NCBI RefSeq assembly: GCF_022271435.1
Contig: NZ_JAFIQY010000024.1
Span: 59,813-123,812, forward strand
Length of the DNA stretch: 64,000 bases
Direction: 5' to 3'
From: Streptomyces monomycini
Lineage (GTDB): Bacteria > Actinomycetota > Actinomycetes > Streptomycetales > Streptomycetaceae
A program made the position numbers and the translations under genes. This document shows, piece after piece, positions 24,753 through 33,697 of this stretch; position 1 is the stretch's first letter; the number at the start of each line of letters is the position of its first letter. The notes beneath the pieces are model-generated. The model searched no databases, was not told the DNA's origin, and saw only the letters and a list, made by a program, of their open reading frames with translations.

Positions 24753-26222
24753 ATGGCGGCAGTGGTGGAACAGCGCACGATCGACGTCGTCCCGGACGAC
24801 GAACGCCACGGCACGCCGGTCAGCCAGTTCACCCTGTGGCTCGGCGCCAACCTCCAGATCACCGCCGTCGTCACCGGCGCGCTGGCCGTCGTCTTCGGTG
24901 CCAACGCCTTCTGGTCCCTGATCGGCCTGCTGCTCGGCAACCTCCTCGGCGGCGCGGTCATGGCGCTGCACTCCGCCCAGGGGCCACGGCTCGGCCTGCC
25001 GCAGATGATCACTTCCCGGGCCCAGTTCGGGGTGCGCGGCGCGGTGGTGCCGCTGGCCCTGGTCATCGTGATGTACATCGGCTTCTTCGCCAGCGGCACG
25101 GTCCTGGCCGGGCAGGCGGTCGGCGAGCTGACGCACCTGGGCGCCACCCCGGGCATCGTCGTCTTCGCCGTGGTCACCGCCGTCGCCGCCGCGGTCGGCT
25201 ACCGGCTCGTCCACATCCTGGGCCGCGTCGCCAGCATCGTCTGCGCGCTGGCCTTCCTCTACCTCGGCGCGCGCCTGCTGGAACGGGCCGACCTGGCCGT
25301 ACTCCTGCACGACCGGTCCTTCTCCTTCCCGCTCCTCCTCCTCGCCGTCTCGCTGTCCGCCTCCTGGCAGCTGGCCTTCGGCCCGTACGTCGCCGACTAC
25401 TCCCGCTACCTCCCCCGGCACACCTCCACCCGTGCCACCTTCTGGTGGACGCTGTCCGGCTCGGTCCTCGGCTCGCAGTGGTCGATGACCTTCGGCGCGC
25501 TCGCCGCCGCCGCGGCCCCCGCCGCCTTCGTGGGCCACGAGGTCTCCTACGTCGTCTCCCTGGGCGGCACCGGCCTGATCGCCTCGGCGCTGTACTTCGT
25601 CATCGCCCTCGGCAAGCTGACCATCAACGTGCTGAACACCTACGGCGGTTTCATGTCGCTGGTCACCAGCGTCAGCGGCTTCCGCAAGCCGGGGGCGCCC
25701 GGCGCCGGAGGCAAGGGGAGCACTGTCACGCCACGCGGCCGGGCCGTCTACATCACCGGCATCATGCTCGCGGGCACCGCCGTCGCCCTGCTCGGCAAGG
25801 ACTCCTTCCTCACCTCGTTCAAGGACTTCCTGCTGTTCCTGCTGACCTTCTTCACGCCCTGGTCGGCGATCAACCTGGTGGACTACTACCTGATCTCCAA
25901 GGAGCGGTACGACATCCCGGCGCTCAGCGACCCGGCGGGCCGCTACGGCGCCTGGAACGGCCGGGCGCTGGCGGTGTACGCGGCCGGGGTGCTGGCCCAG
26001 TTCCCCTTCCTGGCCACCCACTTCTACACCGGCCCGCTGGTCTCCCCGCTCGGCGGCGCCGACCTCTCCTGGCTCGTCGGCCTGGCCGTACCCGCCGTCC
26101 TGTACTGGGCCGTCGCCCGCCACGACACCGGCCGCATCCCGCCCGCCGGCGCCCAGGAGCCGGGTTCCACCCCCACGAATACGGGGGAAAGCCCTACCGC
26201 GCGGCCCGCTTCCCGTCCGTAA
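24753..26222 (+). CDS. NCS1-family nucleobase/allantoin-type permease
   Basis: 489 aa from ATG 24753 (GAAGAGGGC upstream); an in-frame ATG 21 bp earlier is possible. About 12 membrane segments. NCS1 (purine-cytosine permease) signatures: TPVSQFTLWLGANLQITAVVTGAL at the first helix, LPQMITSRAQFGVRGA after helix 2, and FGPYVADYSRYLPRHTS in the middle. The family imports cytosine, uracil, allantoin, hydantoins or thiamine precursors with Na+ or H+. The nearby M20 and amidohydrolase genes fit a ureide or amide nitrogen source, but the substrate cannot be read from sequence. Confidence 0.9.
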   Translation: MAAVVEQRTIDVVPDDERHGTPVSQFTLWLGANLQITAVVTGALAVVFGANAFWSLIGLLLGNLLGGAVMALHSAQGPRLGLPQMITSRAQFGVRGAVVPLALVIVMYIGFFASGTVLAGQAVGELTHLGATPGIVVFAVVTAVAAAVGYRLVHILGRVASIVCALAFLYLGARLLERADLAVLLHDRSFSFPLLLLAVSLSASWQLAFGPYVADYSRYLPRHTSTRATFWWTLSGSVLGSQWSMTFGALAAAAAPAAFVGHEVSYVVSLGGTGLIASALYFVIALGKLTINVLNTYGGFMSLVTSVSGFRKPGAPGAGGKGSTVTPRGRAVYITGIMLAGTAVALLGKDSFLTSFKDFLLFLLTFFTPWSAINLVDYYLISKERYDIPALSDPAGRYGAWNGRALAVYAAGVLAQFPFLATHFYTGPLVSPLGGADLSWLVGLAVPAVLYWAVARHDTGRIPPAGAQEPGSTPTNTGESPTARPASRP

Positions 26223-26232
26223 TCTCGGCAGC

Positions 26233-26652
26233 ATGGCTACCCATGACCCGGAGTTGCGGAAAGAACTCGACGCGACCCTGCAGACCCGCAAGGAGCTGGG
26301 GCCGGAGTACGAGTCGGAGTTGGTCGAGCGCTTCCTGGAGAAGCTCGACACGTCGGTCGACCAGCGGGTGCGCCGGCAGTTCGCCCAGCAGCAGATGCAG
26401 GTCGCGCGCGGCGCGCAGCCGCCCCGTCCACGGTCCGAGCCCGGCAACGGCTACGGCGAGCGCTTCGGCTTCGCCACCGTCTCCCTGGTGCTGGCGATCC
26501 CGCTGTCCGCGATCGGCGCGGCCCACGCGGACCTGATCGGGATGCTGGTCAGCTGGGCCGGGATCGTCGGCGTCAACGCGCTGCACACCTCCGGCCTCTT
26601 CGGGTGGGCGGCGCCCGGGAAGCGCAAACGGGAGGCGGACGGATGGGACTGA
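26233..26652 (+). CDS. Small membrane protein, unrecognised
   Basis: 139 aa. A charged N-terminal half (ELRKELDATLQTRKELGPEYESELVERFLEKLD), probably helical, is followed by two hydrophobic segments at about residues 80-97 and 101-122, then a basic tail. No strong ribosome site is seen. Instead TAATCT ends 7 nt before the ATG, so the message may be leaderless. It lies 10 bp after the permease stop but probably has its own promoter. Similar short proteins are common in Streptomyces; function is not known to me. Confidence 0.75.
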   Translation: MATHDPELRKELDATLQTRKELGPEYESELVERFLEKLDTSVDQRVRRQFAQQQMQVARGAQPPRPRSEPGNGYGERFGFATVSLVLAIPLSAIGAAHADLIGMLVSWAGIVGVNALHTSGLFGWAAPGKRKREADGWD

Positions 26653-26679
26653 GCCGCCCGGCGCGCGGGCCGGGCGGCG

Positions 26680-26800
26680 GCCGGCGCACGGGTCGTTCCG
26701 CGGACCGGCGCGCGGGTCGTTCCGCGGATCGGCGCGCGGGGCGTTGCGCGAGCCGGCGCGCGAGTCCGGGCGCGGACCGGCGCGAAGGCCGGTGCGCGGG
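26680..26800. repeat. Imperfect 24-bp tandem repeat in a gene-free gap
   Basis: Units such as GGTCGTTCCGCGGACCGGCG recur with 24-bp period at 26691, 26715 and, degenerating, 26739 and onward. The whole interval 26653-27093 (441 bp) has no credible gene. A minus-strand frame through it merely translates the repeats as Arg/Pro/Asp runs. Nothing else was recognised in the gap. Confidence 0.6.
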
Positions 26801-27093
26801 GACCGCCGCACCCCGGCCGGAGCCGGGGGCGGGACGACGGCGGTCCCCGCGGGGACGCGGACCGGGTCAGGGCCGGTCGTCGCGTCCGGGCGATCTGCGG
26901 AAGGTCCGGGAGCCGCTCCGGAAGTCCGTATCGCCACCGTCACCACTGTGCCGGGCCCGTGTTAAGCCCGTGCTGCGGGCGCGTGACGCATACGTAGCCC
27001 TTGCGGTCTCCGCCCGTTTCCTGACGGCCACTTGACGCCGGCTGTCCTCGGCGCCGCGCACCGCCCGTCCCGGGCTCCCCGGCGTCCCCGTGC

Positions 27094-28485
27094 TTACGCC
27101 TGCTTGGCGTCCCGCGCCAGGAAGGCGAGCAGGTCCTGCCGGCTCACCACGCCCGTCGGCTTGCCCTCGACGAGCACGATCGCCGCGTCCGCCTTCTCCA
27201 GGACCGCCATCAGGTCACCGACCGGCTCGCCCGAGCCGACCTGCGGCAGCGGCGGGCACAGGTGCTTCTCCAGCGGGTCGTCGAGCGACGCGCGCTGCGC
27301 GAACAGCGCGTCCAGCAGCTCGCGCTCCACGACCGAGCCGACGACCTCCGCCGCCATCACGTCGGGGTGCCCGGCGCCCGGCTTGACGATCGGCATCTGC
27401 GAGACGCCGTACTCGCGCAGCACCTCGATGGCCTCGCCGACCGTCTCCTCCGGGTGCATGTGGACCAGCGAGGGCAGCGCGCCCTCCTTGTGCCGCAGCA
27501 CGTCGCCGACGCGTGCCGCGGGACCGGCGTCCTCCAGGAAGCCGTAGTCCGCCATCCACTCGTCGTTGAAGATCTTGCTGAGGTAGCCGCGGCCGCTGTC
27601 CGGCAGCAGGACCACCACCACGTCGTCCTCACCGAGCCGCTCGGCGACCTCCAGGCCCGCCACGACCGCCATGCCGCAGGAGCCGCCGACCAGCAGGCCC
27701 TCCTCCTTGGCCAGGCGCCGGGTCATCTGGAAGGCGTCCTTGTCCGAGACCGGCACGATCTCGTCGGCGACCGTCCGGTCGTAGGCGCTCGGCCAGAAGT
27801 CCTCACCGACGCCCTCGATCAGGTACGGACGGCCCGAGCCGCCGCTGTAGACCGAGCCCTCCGGGTCGGCGCCGACGACCTTGACCCGGCCCTCGCTGGC
27901 CTCCTTCAGGTAACGGCCGGTGCCGCTGATGGTGCCGCCGGTGCCGACGCCCGCGACGAAATGAGTGATCTTTCCCTCGGTCTGTTCCCACAGCTCGGGA
28001 CCGGTCGTCTCGTAGTGCGAACGCGGGTTGTTCGGGTTGCTGTACTGGTCCGGCTTCCAGGCGCCCGGCGTCTCACGGACCAGCCGGTCCGAGACGTTGT
28101 AGTACGAGTCCGGGTGCTCCGGGTCCACCGCCGTCGGGCAGACCACGACCTCGGCGCCGTACGCCCGCAGCACGTTGATCTTGTCCGTGGACACCTTGTC
28201 CGGGCAGACGAAGATGCACTTGTAGCCCTTCTGCTGGGCCACGATCGCCAGGCCCACCCCGGTGTTTCCCGAGGTCGGCTCCACGATGGTGCCGCCCGGC
28301 TTCAGCTCGCCGGACTTCTCGGCGGCCTCGATCATCCGTACGGCGATCCGGTCCTTCACGGAGCCGCCCGGGTTGAAGTACTCGACCTTCACCAGGACGG
28401 TCGCCCGGATCCCCCGGGTGACGTTCCTGAGCTTCACCAGCGGGGTGTTGCCGACGAGCTCGATCATGGATTCGTAAAACTGCAC
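27094..28485 (-). CDS. cbs: Cystathionine beta-synthase
   Basis: 463 aa. PLP fold-type II enzyme: Lys44 in NPGGSVKDRIA forms the Schiff base, TSGNTG (71-76) binds substrate and GVGTGGTISGTGRYLK binds the PLP phosphate. The C-terminal third has two CBS domains (PSLVHMHPEETVGEAIEVLREYGVSQMPIV and PVGDLMAVLEKADAAIVLVEGKPTGVVSRQDLLAF). It condenses serine and homocysteine to cystathionine (reverse transsulphuration); the CBS pair distinguishes it from plain cysteine synthase. No heme-binding N-terminal extension is present, as is usual in bacteria. Confidence 0.95.
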   Translation of the reverse strand: MQFYESMIELVGNTPLVKLRNVTRGIRATVLVKVEYFNPGGSVKDRIAVRMIEAAEKSGELKPGGTIVEPTSGNTGVGLAIVAQQKGYKCIFVCPDKVSTDKINVLRAYGAEVVVCPTAVDPEHPDSYYNVSDRLVRETPGAWKPDQYSNPNNPRSHYETTGPELWEQTEGKITHFVAGVGTGGTISGTGRYLKEASEGRVKVVGADPEGSVYSGGSGRPYLIEGVGEDFWPSAYDRTVADEIVPVSDKDAFQMTRRLAKEEGLLVGGSCGMAVVAGLEVAERLGEDDVVVVLLPDSGRGYLSKIFNDEWMADYGFLEDAGPAARVGDVLRHKEGALPSLVHMHPEETVGEAIEVLREYGVSQMPIVKPGAGHPDVMAAEVVGSVVERELLDALFAQRASLDDPLEKHLCPPLPQVGSGEPVGDLMAVLEKADAAIVLVEGKPTGVVSRQDLLAFLARDAKQA

Positions 28486-28757
28486 GGTGGTCTCCGCTGT
28501 CGGGGGCGCGCTGTCCTGCGCCCATCCGACCAGCCTATTGCCCGCCCCTCATGGAGTCGCCGCGCGTTGCACGGCCCGCCCGACGGGGCACCACCTTGGT
28601 ACGGCACTTCTCGCCGCCGCCACCACGACGCCCCGGCCCGGGCCCCGCGGCCCGCCTCCGCCACCGACTCCGCCCGCCGCTCCGACTCCGTCCGCCCGTC
28701 ACTCCGCACGACATTCCGTACGTTTTCGCACGCACTGCACGGGGAGGTGCCCGGCCT

Positions 28758-29795
28758 ATGCCGATGACGATGTCCAGGGCGAGGGTGGCACGGCGGATCG
28801 CCGCCGCCGCCGCGGTGGGCGGCGGCGGGATCGGTCTGCTCGGCGTGGCCGGTGTCGGCCTGCTGCTGACCGAGGTCCGCCTCGCCCGCCGTACGGTCGG
28901 CGGCTCCAGCGCCCAGCCGCCCTGCGCGGACGGCCGCTACGGCTCCGCCTTCGCCCACCGCACCGACCGGCCCGCGCTGCGCCTGGGCTTCCTCGGCGAC
29001 TCCACGGCCGCCGGACAGGGCGTCCACCGCCCCCGCCAGACCCCGGGCGCCCTGCTCGCCTCCGGGCTGGCCGCCGTCGCGGAGCTGCCGGTCGACCTGC
29101 ACAACGTGGCGCTGCCCGGCGCCCAGTCCGACGACCTCGACCGGCAGGTCACGCTCGTCCTGGCGGGGCCGGGGCCCACGCCCGACGTCGTCGTCATCAT
29201 GATCGGCGCCAACGACGTCACCCACCGGATGCCGCCGGCCCGCTCGGTGCGCCTGCTGTCCGACGCGGTCCGCCGGCTGCGCGAGGCGGGCTGCGCCGTG
29301 GTCGTCGGCACCTGCCCCGACCTGGGCACCATCGAGCCGGTCTACCAGCCGCTGCGCTGGGTCGCCCGCCGCCTGTCCCGGCAGCTGGCCGCCGCACAGA
29401 CCATAGGGGTGGTGGCGCACGGCGCCCGTACGGTCTCCCTCGGCGACCTGCTGGGACCCGAGTTCGAGGCGCACCCCCGCGAACTGTTCGGCCCCGACAA
29501 CTACCACCCCTCCGCCGAGGGCTACGCCACCGCCGCGATGGCCGTCCTGCCCACCCTTTGCGCCGCACTCGGCCTGTGGCCCGAAGAGGAGCACCCGGAG
29601 CCGTACCGCCGCGAAGGCATCCTCCCGGTGGCCGAGGCCGCCGCCCAGGCCGCGGACGAGGGCGGCACCGAAGTCACCGCCACCCGCGCCCCCTGGGCCC
29701 TGCTCAAACACCGCAGGCGGCGGCAGATCCCCACACCGGAGCCGACGGAGGCCGCAGAGAGGACCAGCCCGTCCCGGGGCACCTCCCAGCGCTGA
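28758..29795 (+). CDS. Membrane-anchored SGNH/GDSL hydrolase
   Basis: 345 aa from ATG 28758 (GGGAGG upstream; nearby in-frame ATGs are alternatives). One N-terminal hydrophobic helix (about 12-35) acts as an anchor or signal. Catalytic blocks: LRLGFLGDSTAAGQG (nucleophile Ser in GDST), IMIGANDVTHR (block III GAND) and FGPDNYHPSAEGYATAA (Asp and His in DxxHP). This is an esterase/lipase-type extracytoplasmic enzyme of unknown substrate. The C-terminal 90 residues are charged and of low complexity. Confidence 0.9.
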   Translation: MPMTMSRARVARRIAAAAAVGGGGIGLLGVAGVGLLLTEVRLARRTVGGSSAQPPCADGRYGSAFAHRTDRPALRLGFLGDSTAAGQGVHRPRQTPGALLASGLAAVAELPVDLHNVALPGAQSDDLDRQVTLVLAGPGPTPDVVVIMIGANDVTHRMPPARSVRLLSDAVRRLREAGCAVVVGTCPDLGTIEPVYQPLRWVARRLSRQLAAAQTIGVVAHGARTVSLGDLLGPEFEAHPRELFGPDNYHPSAEGYATAAMAVLPTLCAALGLWPEEEHPEPYRREGILPVAEAAAQAADEGGTEVTATRAPWALLKHRRRRQIPTPEPTEAAERTSPSRGTSQR

Positions 29796-29882
29796 GCGGG
29801 AAAGCTCACGGACGAGCAAGACGAAATCGCCCGGGCCGGCAAAACCGGCCGGCCCGGCGTTCGAGGACGAGCGAGCGAAACC

Positions 29883-30127
29883 GGCCGACCCGTCACTTGA
29901 GGACGAGCCAAGCAAACCCAGCCCGTCCAGCGCTTGAGAACGAACCAAGCGAAACCAGCCCGTCCGGCGCTTGAGAACGAACCAAGCAAGATCAGCCCGT
30001 CCGGCGCTTGAGGACGAGCGAAGCGAAACCAGCCCGTCCGGCGCTTGAGGACGAGCGAAGCGAAACCAGCCCGTCCGGCGCTTGAGGACGAGCGAAGCGA
30101 AACCAGCCCGTCCGGCGCTTGAGGACG
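29883..30127. repeat. 37-bp direct tandem repeat array, about 7 units
   Basis: Units begin AGCCCGTCCGGCGCTTGAGG at 29920, 29957, 29994, 30031, 30068 and 30105, exactly 37 bp apart, with a degenerate unit near 29883. The units beginning at 30031 and 30068 are identical and the one at 30105 matches for as far as it runs. Units to the left carry increasing substitutions. There are no spacers. The element resembles the short GC-rich repeat (CCGTCCGGCG-nTTGAGGACGAG) that recurs between Streptomyces genes. It fills most of the 515-bp gap between the SGNH hydrolase and the thiolase; I see no gene in the gap. Confidence 0.85.
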
Positions 30128-30310
30128 CCCGCCGCAGGCGCACCGTGCCCGCAGACACACATACGCCGCACCCCCATCCCCCGCAGCCAAGCGCAGCGAT
30201 AAGCACCCGCTTAGAAAAGAGTTCCGCATCACAAGCGCTACCGCGTGACCTCCGCCCTACGGCCGGGTAACTTCCCCCTCAGCCCTGCCAGTCCTCCCCC
30301 TGGAGCCGTC

Positions 30311-31531
30311 ATGCCCGAAGCCGTGATCGTTTCGACCGCCCGCTCCCCGATCGGCCGCGCCTTCAAGGGCTCCCTGAAGGACGTACGGCCGGACGACCTG
30401 ACCGCCGGCATCATCCAGGCCGCCCTCGCCAAGGTCCCCGCGCTCGACCCGGAGGACATCGACGACCTGATGCTCGGCTGCGGCCTGCCCGGCGGCGAGC
30501 AGGGGCACAACCTGGGCCGGATCGTCGCCGTGCAGATGGGCATGGACCACCTGCCCGGCTGTACGGTCACCCGCTACTGCTCGTCCTCCCTCCAGACGAC
30601 CCGGATGGCGCTGCACGCCATCAAGGCGGGCGAGGGCGACGTCTTCATCTCGGCCGGCGTGGAGACCGTCTCGCGCTCCGTGAAGGGCACCTCGGACGGG
30701 ATGCCCGAGACCCACAACCCGCTGTTCGCGGACGCCGAGGCGCGTACCGCCGCCCGCGCCGAGCAGGAGGGCGTCGACTGGCACGACCCGCGCGCGGACG
30801 GCCTGCTGCCCGACCCGTACATCGCGATGGGGCAGACCGCGGAGAACCTGGCCCGCGCCAAGGGCGTCACCCGCCAGGACATGGACGAGTTCGGCGTACG
30901 GTCCCAGAACCTCGCCGAGCAGGCGATCAAGAACGGCTTCTGGGAGCGCGAGATCACCCCGGTGACCACGCCGGACGGCACGGTCGTCAGCACGGACGAC
31001 GGCCCGCGCGCGGGCGTCACCCTCGAAGGCGTTCAGGGCCTCAAGCCGGTCTTCCGCCCCGACGGCCTGGTGACGGCGGGCAACTGCTGCCCGCTCAACG
31101 ACGGCGCCGCGGCCCTCGTGATCATGTCCGACACCAAGGCCCGCGAGCTGGGCCTGACGCCGCTCGCCCGGATCGTCTCCACCGGCGTCAGCGGCCTGTC
31201 GCCGGAGATCATGGGCCTCGGCCCGGTCGAGGCGTCCCAGCAGGCCCTGCGCCGCGCGGGCCTGGGGATCTCCGACATCGACCTGGTGGAGATCAACGAG
31301 GCGTTCGCCGCGCAGGTGATCCCCTCGTACCGGGACCTCGGCATCGACCTGGACCGGCTGAACGTCAACGGCGGCGCGATCGCTGTGGGCCACCCCTTCG
31401 GGATGACCGGCGCCCGCATCACCACCACCCTGATCAACTCCCTCCAGTGGCACGACAAGCAGTTCGGCCTGGAGACGATGTGCGTGGGCGGCGGCCAGGG
31501 CATGGCCATGGTCGTCGAGCGCCTGAGCTGA
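30311..31531 (+). CDS. Acetyl-CoA acetyltransferase (thiolase)
   Basis: 406 aa from ATG 30311, with TGGAG 5 nt upstream. Thiolase fold with nucleophile C90 (VTRYCSSSLQTT), the motif NVNGGAIAVGHPFGMTGAR (catalytic His) and the second catalytic Cys in ETMCVGGGQGMA. It catalyses reversible condensation or thiolysis of acyl-CoA, either in beta-oxidation or in acetoacetyl-CoA formation. The neighbours do not decide between these. It is monocistronic, between the repeat array and a hypothetical gene. Confidence 0.93.
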   Translation: MPEAVIVSTARSPIGRAFKGSLKDVRPDDLTAGIIQAALAKVPALDPEDIDDLMLGCGLPGGEQGHNLGRIVAVQMGMDHLPGCTVTRYCSSSLQTTRMALHAIKAGEGDVFISAGVETVSRSVKGTSDGMPETHNPLFADAEARTAARAEQEGVDWHDPRADGLLPDPYIAMGQTAENLARAKGVTRQDMDEFGVRSQNLAEQAIKNGFWEREITPVTTPDGTVVSTDDGPRAGVTLEGVQGLKPVFRPDGLVTAGNCCPLNDGAAALVIMSDTKARELGLTPLARIVSTGVSGLSPEIMGLGPVEASQQALRRAGLGISDIDLVEINEAFAAQVIPSYRDLGIDLDRLNVNGGAIAVGHPFGMTGARITTTLINSLQWHDKQFGLETMCVGGGQGMAMVVERLS

Positions 31532-31911
31532 CCCCGGCCGGCGGGGCGCCGTCCACGGCGGACGGCGCCCGGCCGACGGGTACGGACCGCGGACGCGCCC
31601 CGGTTCCGCGACCGTCCGTGTCCGTACGTCCCCCATCCGCGCCACACCCGCACCCTGTGTCCCAACTGACGTACACAGAGCGACCGTCGGTGAGCTGGGT
31701 CACCGGTTGACGAGATCGCGATCAAATCGCCCCCAGGATTGTGACCAAACCCCCCACGTGGCCACGTCCTCGCAGGTCAGCGCGGTGTCACCCGAACGCA
31801 CCAGGACCGAATCCCCGCCCGGTCGAGGACCTGCGGCACTGGGCCCGGTCGCCGACGACCGGCAGCCTGATGTAGGAAGTCGGGGGACATTCTGCTAATG
31901 GGAGTACGTCA
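31532..31911. other. Gene-free interval upstream of hypothetical gene
   Basis: 380 bp. A GC-rich inverted-repeat region follows the thiolase stop (GGGGCGCCGTCC...GGACGGCGCCC, about 31541-31570), a plausible terminator. The rest is less GC-rich and includes TTGACG at 31706-31711; no complete promoter was recognised. Confidence 0.45.
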
Positions 31912-32829
31912 GTGAGCGCCATCACTCTTGCCCTGCTGCTGGCCGCGGCGGTCGCCGTGGCCCTGGGAGCGGCCGCCCTGTACACCGCCCACGCGCTGCG
32001 CCGCCAGGTCACCGGGCTGCGCGCCGAGCTCCTCGCCGCGTACGCGGACGCCCGCGCCGAGGCACGCGCGCAGTCCGCCGCGCCGAGCATCCCCGCCGCC
32101 CGCACCACCCCGGACGCGGGGCACGCGCTCGCCGACATACGGGCCGCCGTCGCCGACGCGCTGGCCGAGGAGCGGGAGCGCGAACTCGCCGAGGCCCGCG
32201 CGTTCTGGGCCGCCCAGGAGGCCAGGGACGCCGCCGACGCCCCGTCCCTGATGGGCCCGCTGGACGGCGGCATCGACCACTTCGACCCGCACGAGCGCCT
32301 CGACGACGTGTACTTCCTGCCCCGGCAGGCGGACCTCGCCGGGCTGGAGCCGCTGCTCGGCCCGGACGCGCCGCACGCCGCCGACGGGCCGGGCGCCCTG
32401 GAGGCGCTGGAGGTGGAGGCGCTGGAGAGCGAGGCCGCCGAGGAGGCGGAGTCCGCCGAGCTGGCCGCCGCGCGCCGGCGCCACCCCTCGCACCCGGACT
32501 TCACCCCGGCTCCCGCCGTCGGTGACCACGAGCGCACCGTCGGCCGCCTGGAGGAGCTGGCCCGCGACCGCACCCCGCTCGCGGACGTCCGCCCCGGCCC
32601 GCTCGGCACCCTGGACGTCTACGTCTTCACCGACGGCACCACGATCTGCATGACGCCCGGCCACCGCGAGACCGCCGAGCGCGTCGCCGCGGCCCTCCGC
32701 GCGGGCAGCGCCCCCGTCCTCCTGGGCGGCTCCGGCATCTCCGGCGCCTACGCCCTGACCTTCTCCTGGGGCCCCGCCACCACCGACAGCGTCTACATCC
32801 TCGCGGACCGCGTCATCGCGTCCCTCTGA
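31912..32829 (+). CDS. Membrane-anchored hypothetical protein
   Basis: 305 aa from GTG 31912, with GGGAG 8 nt upstream. A single N-terminal transmembrane helix (about 3-25) is followed by an Ala/Glu/Arg-rich probable coiled coil (about 28-110). An acidic linker comes next, and a compact C-terminal domain of about 80 residues contains LDVYVFTDGTTICMTPGHRETAERVAAAL and ALTFSWGPATTDSVYILADRVIASL. I do not recognise the domain; it appears conserved in Streptomyces. The topology would put the C-terminal domain in the cytoplasm if the N-terminus is outside. Confidence 0.8.
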   Translation: MSAITLALLLAAAVAVALGAAALYTAHALRRQVTGLRAELLAAYADARAEARAQSAAPSIPAARTTPDAGHALADIRAAVADALAEERERELAEARAFWAAQEARDAADAPSLMGPLDGGIDHFDPHERLDDVYFLPRQADLAGLEPLLGPDAPHAADGPGALEALEVEALESEAAEEAESAELAAARRRHPSHPDFTPAPAVGDHERTVGRLEELARDRTPLADVRPGPLGTLDVYVFTDGTTICMTPGHRETAERVAAALRAGSAPVLLGGSGISGAYALTFSWGPATTDSVYILADRVIASL

Positions 32830-32831
32830 AA

Positions 32832-32918
32832 ATCGTCCCGCCCGCGCCGTAATACGTCCTGCCCGCGCCGGAGAACGTCCTGCCCGCGCCGGAAAACGTC
32901 CCGCCCGCGCCGAAGAAT
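32832..32918. repeat. Four-unit 21-22-bp tandem repeat
   Basis: The core CGTCCYGCCCGCGCCG occurs four times in a row, directly after the stop of the hypothetical gene. The units differ by one or two bases. It is not part of any gene. Confidence 0.7.
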
Positions 32919-32947
32919 CCGGCCGGAAGCAGCCGTTCCCCGGGGGC

Positions 32948-33262
32948 TCAGCAGCGCGCCGAGGCCCCCCGCACCAGCTCCACCGCCGCCGCCAGCGCGC
33001 GCTCGTCGCCGGCGGCGCGTACCGCCTCCACCAAGTCGTGCCCGGCCACCGCCACTTGGTCACCGACCGCGAACATCCCGGCGTCCGGGATCTCCCGGGG
33101 CTCCCGTCCCGGCTCCTCGACGTGCTGCGCCCGTACCGCCAACTCACGGGCCAAGGCGAGCGCTTCGGCCGCCGCGCCGCGCGCCAGGGCGCTCTGCGGC
33201 AGCGCCCGCAGGCGGTCGGCGAGGGCTTCCACGGCAGTCTGCAAAGGCATCACGTCAAGCAC
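32948..33262 (-). CDS. Small hypothetical protein
   Basis: 104 aa from GTG 33262 (an in-frame ATG at 33250 is an alternative). It is entirely helical in appearance, Ala/Leu/Arg-rich (VEALADRLRALPQSALARGAAAEALALARELAVRAQ) with an acidic centre and no membrane segment. No domain is recognised. It is divergent from the DUF4287 gene and convergent with the gene at 31912. Confidence 0.65.
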   Translation of the reverse strand: MLDVMPLQTAVEALADRLRALPQSALARGAAAEALALARELAVRAQHVEEPGREPREIPDAGMFAVGDQVAVAGHDLVEAVRAAGDERALAAAVELVRGASARC

Positions 33263-33360
33263 AGGCCGAGCTTATGCGCCACTCCCGGGTGGTTGCCAAC
33301 ACCCCAACGGTCAGGCACGGTGGGCTGAAGGACCAGCATCGAACGCGTCCGGAGGCGCCG

Positions 33361-33588
33361 ATGTCTCAACTCTTCTCCGAAGAGACCCACCGGAACCTGC
33401 TCTCCCGCATCCCCCACTGCACCGGCCGCGAAGTCTCCGACTGGCTTCGCACGGTGGATGAAGGCCCCGCTCTCTTCCGCTTCGAGGAGAAGGTCAGCTG
33501 GCTCCGGGGCGAGCACAATCTCGCTTACGGGCACGCCAAGGCGATCGTCCACGAATACGACCTCAGGCGCGCCGCGCGCAAGCTTTAG
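33361..33588 (+). CDS. DUF4287 domain small protein
   Basis: 75 aa from ATG 33361, with GGAGG 6 nt upstream. The sequence is the compact helical DUF4287 unit: TGREVSDWLRTVDEG and KVSWLRGEHNLAYGHAKAIVHEYDLRRAARK. The domain occurs alone or fused to DUF5655 in actinobacteria; its biochemical role is unknown. A perfect 15-bp terminator hairpin follows 22 bp after the stop. Confidence 0.85.
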   Translation: MSQLFSEETHRNLLSRIPHCTGREVSDWLRTVDEGPALFRFEEKVSWLRGEHNLAYGHAKAIVHEYDLRRAARKL

Positions 33589-33610
33589 CCGTGCCCGCCG
33601 AGAGACATGG

Positions 33611-33644
33611 CGAAGGGCCCGTGGGAACGCCCACGGGCCCTTCG
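33611..33644. terminator. Perfect 15-bp hairpin terminator
   Basis: CGAAGGGCCCGTGGG (33611-33625), AACG loop, CCCACGGGCCCTTCG (33630-33644). It serves the DUF4287 gene on the plus strand and the convergent Bax-inhibitor-like gene on the minus strand. Confidence 0.9.
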
Positions 33645-33697
33645 TCAGGTCTCCGGCCGGGTCACCGCGGCGGGCGTCGCCCGCCGCGGTGCCCGCC

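Noticed and set aside
26194..26946. Minus-strand ORF of 250 codons across the 24-bp repeats
   Set aside because: It runs antisense through a supported gene and its repeated Arg/Asp/Pro text only reflects the DNA repeats.
29883..30127. CRISPR-like regular repeats of 37 bp
   Set aside because: Repeats are contiguous with no unique spacers, and no cas gene is present. It is a tandem intergenic repeat.
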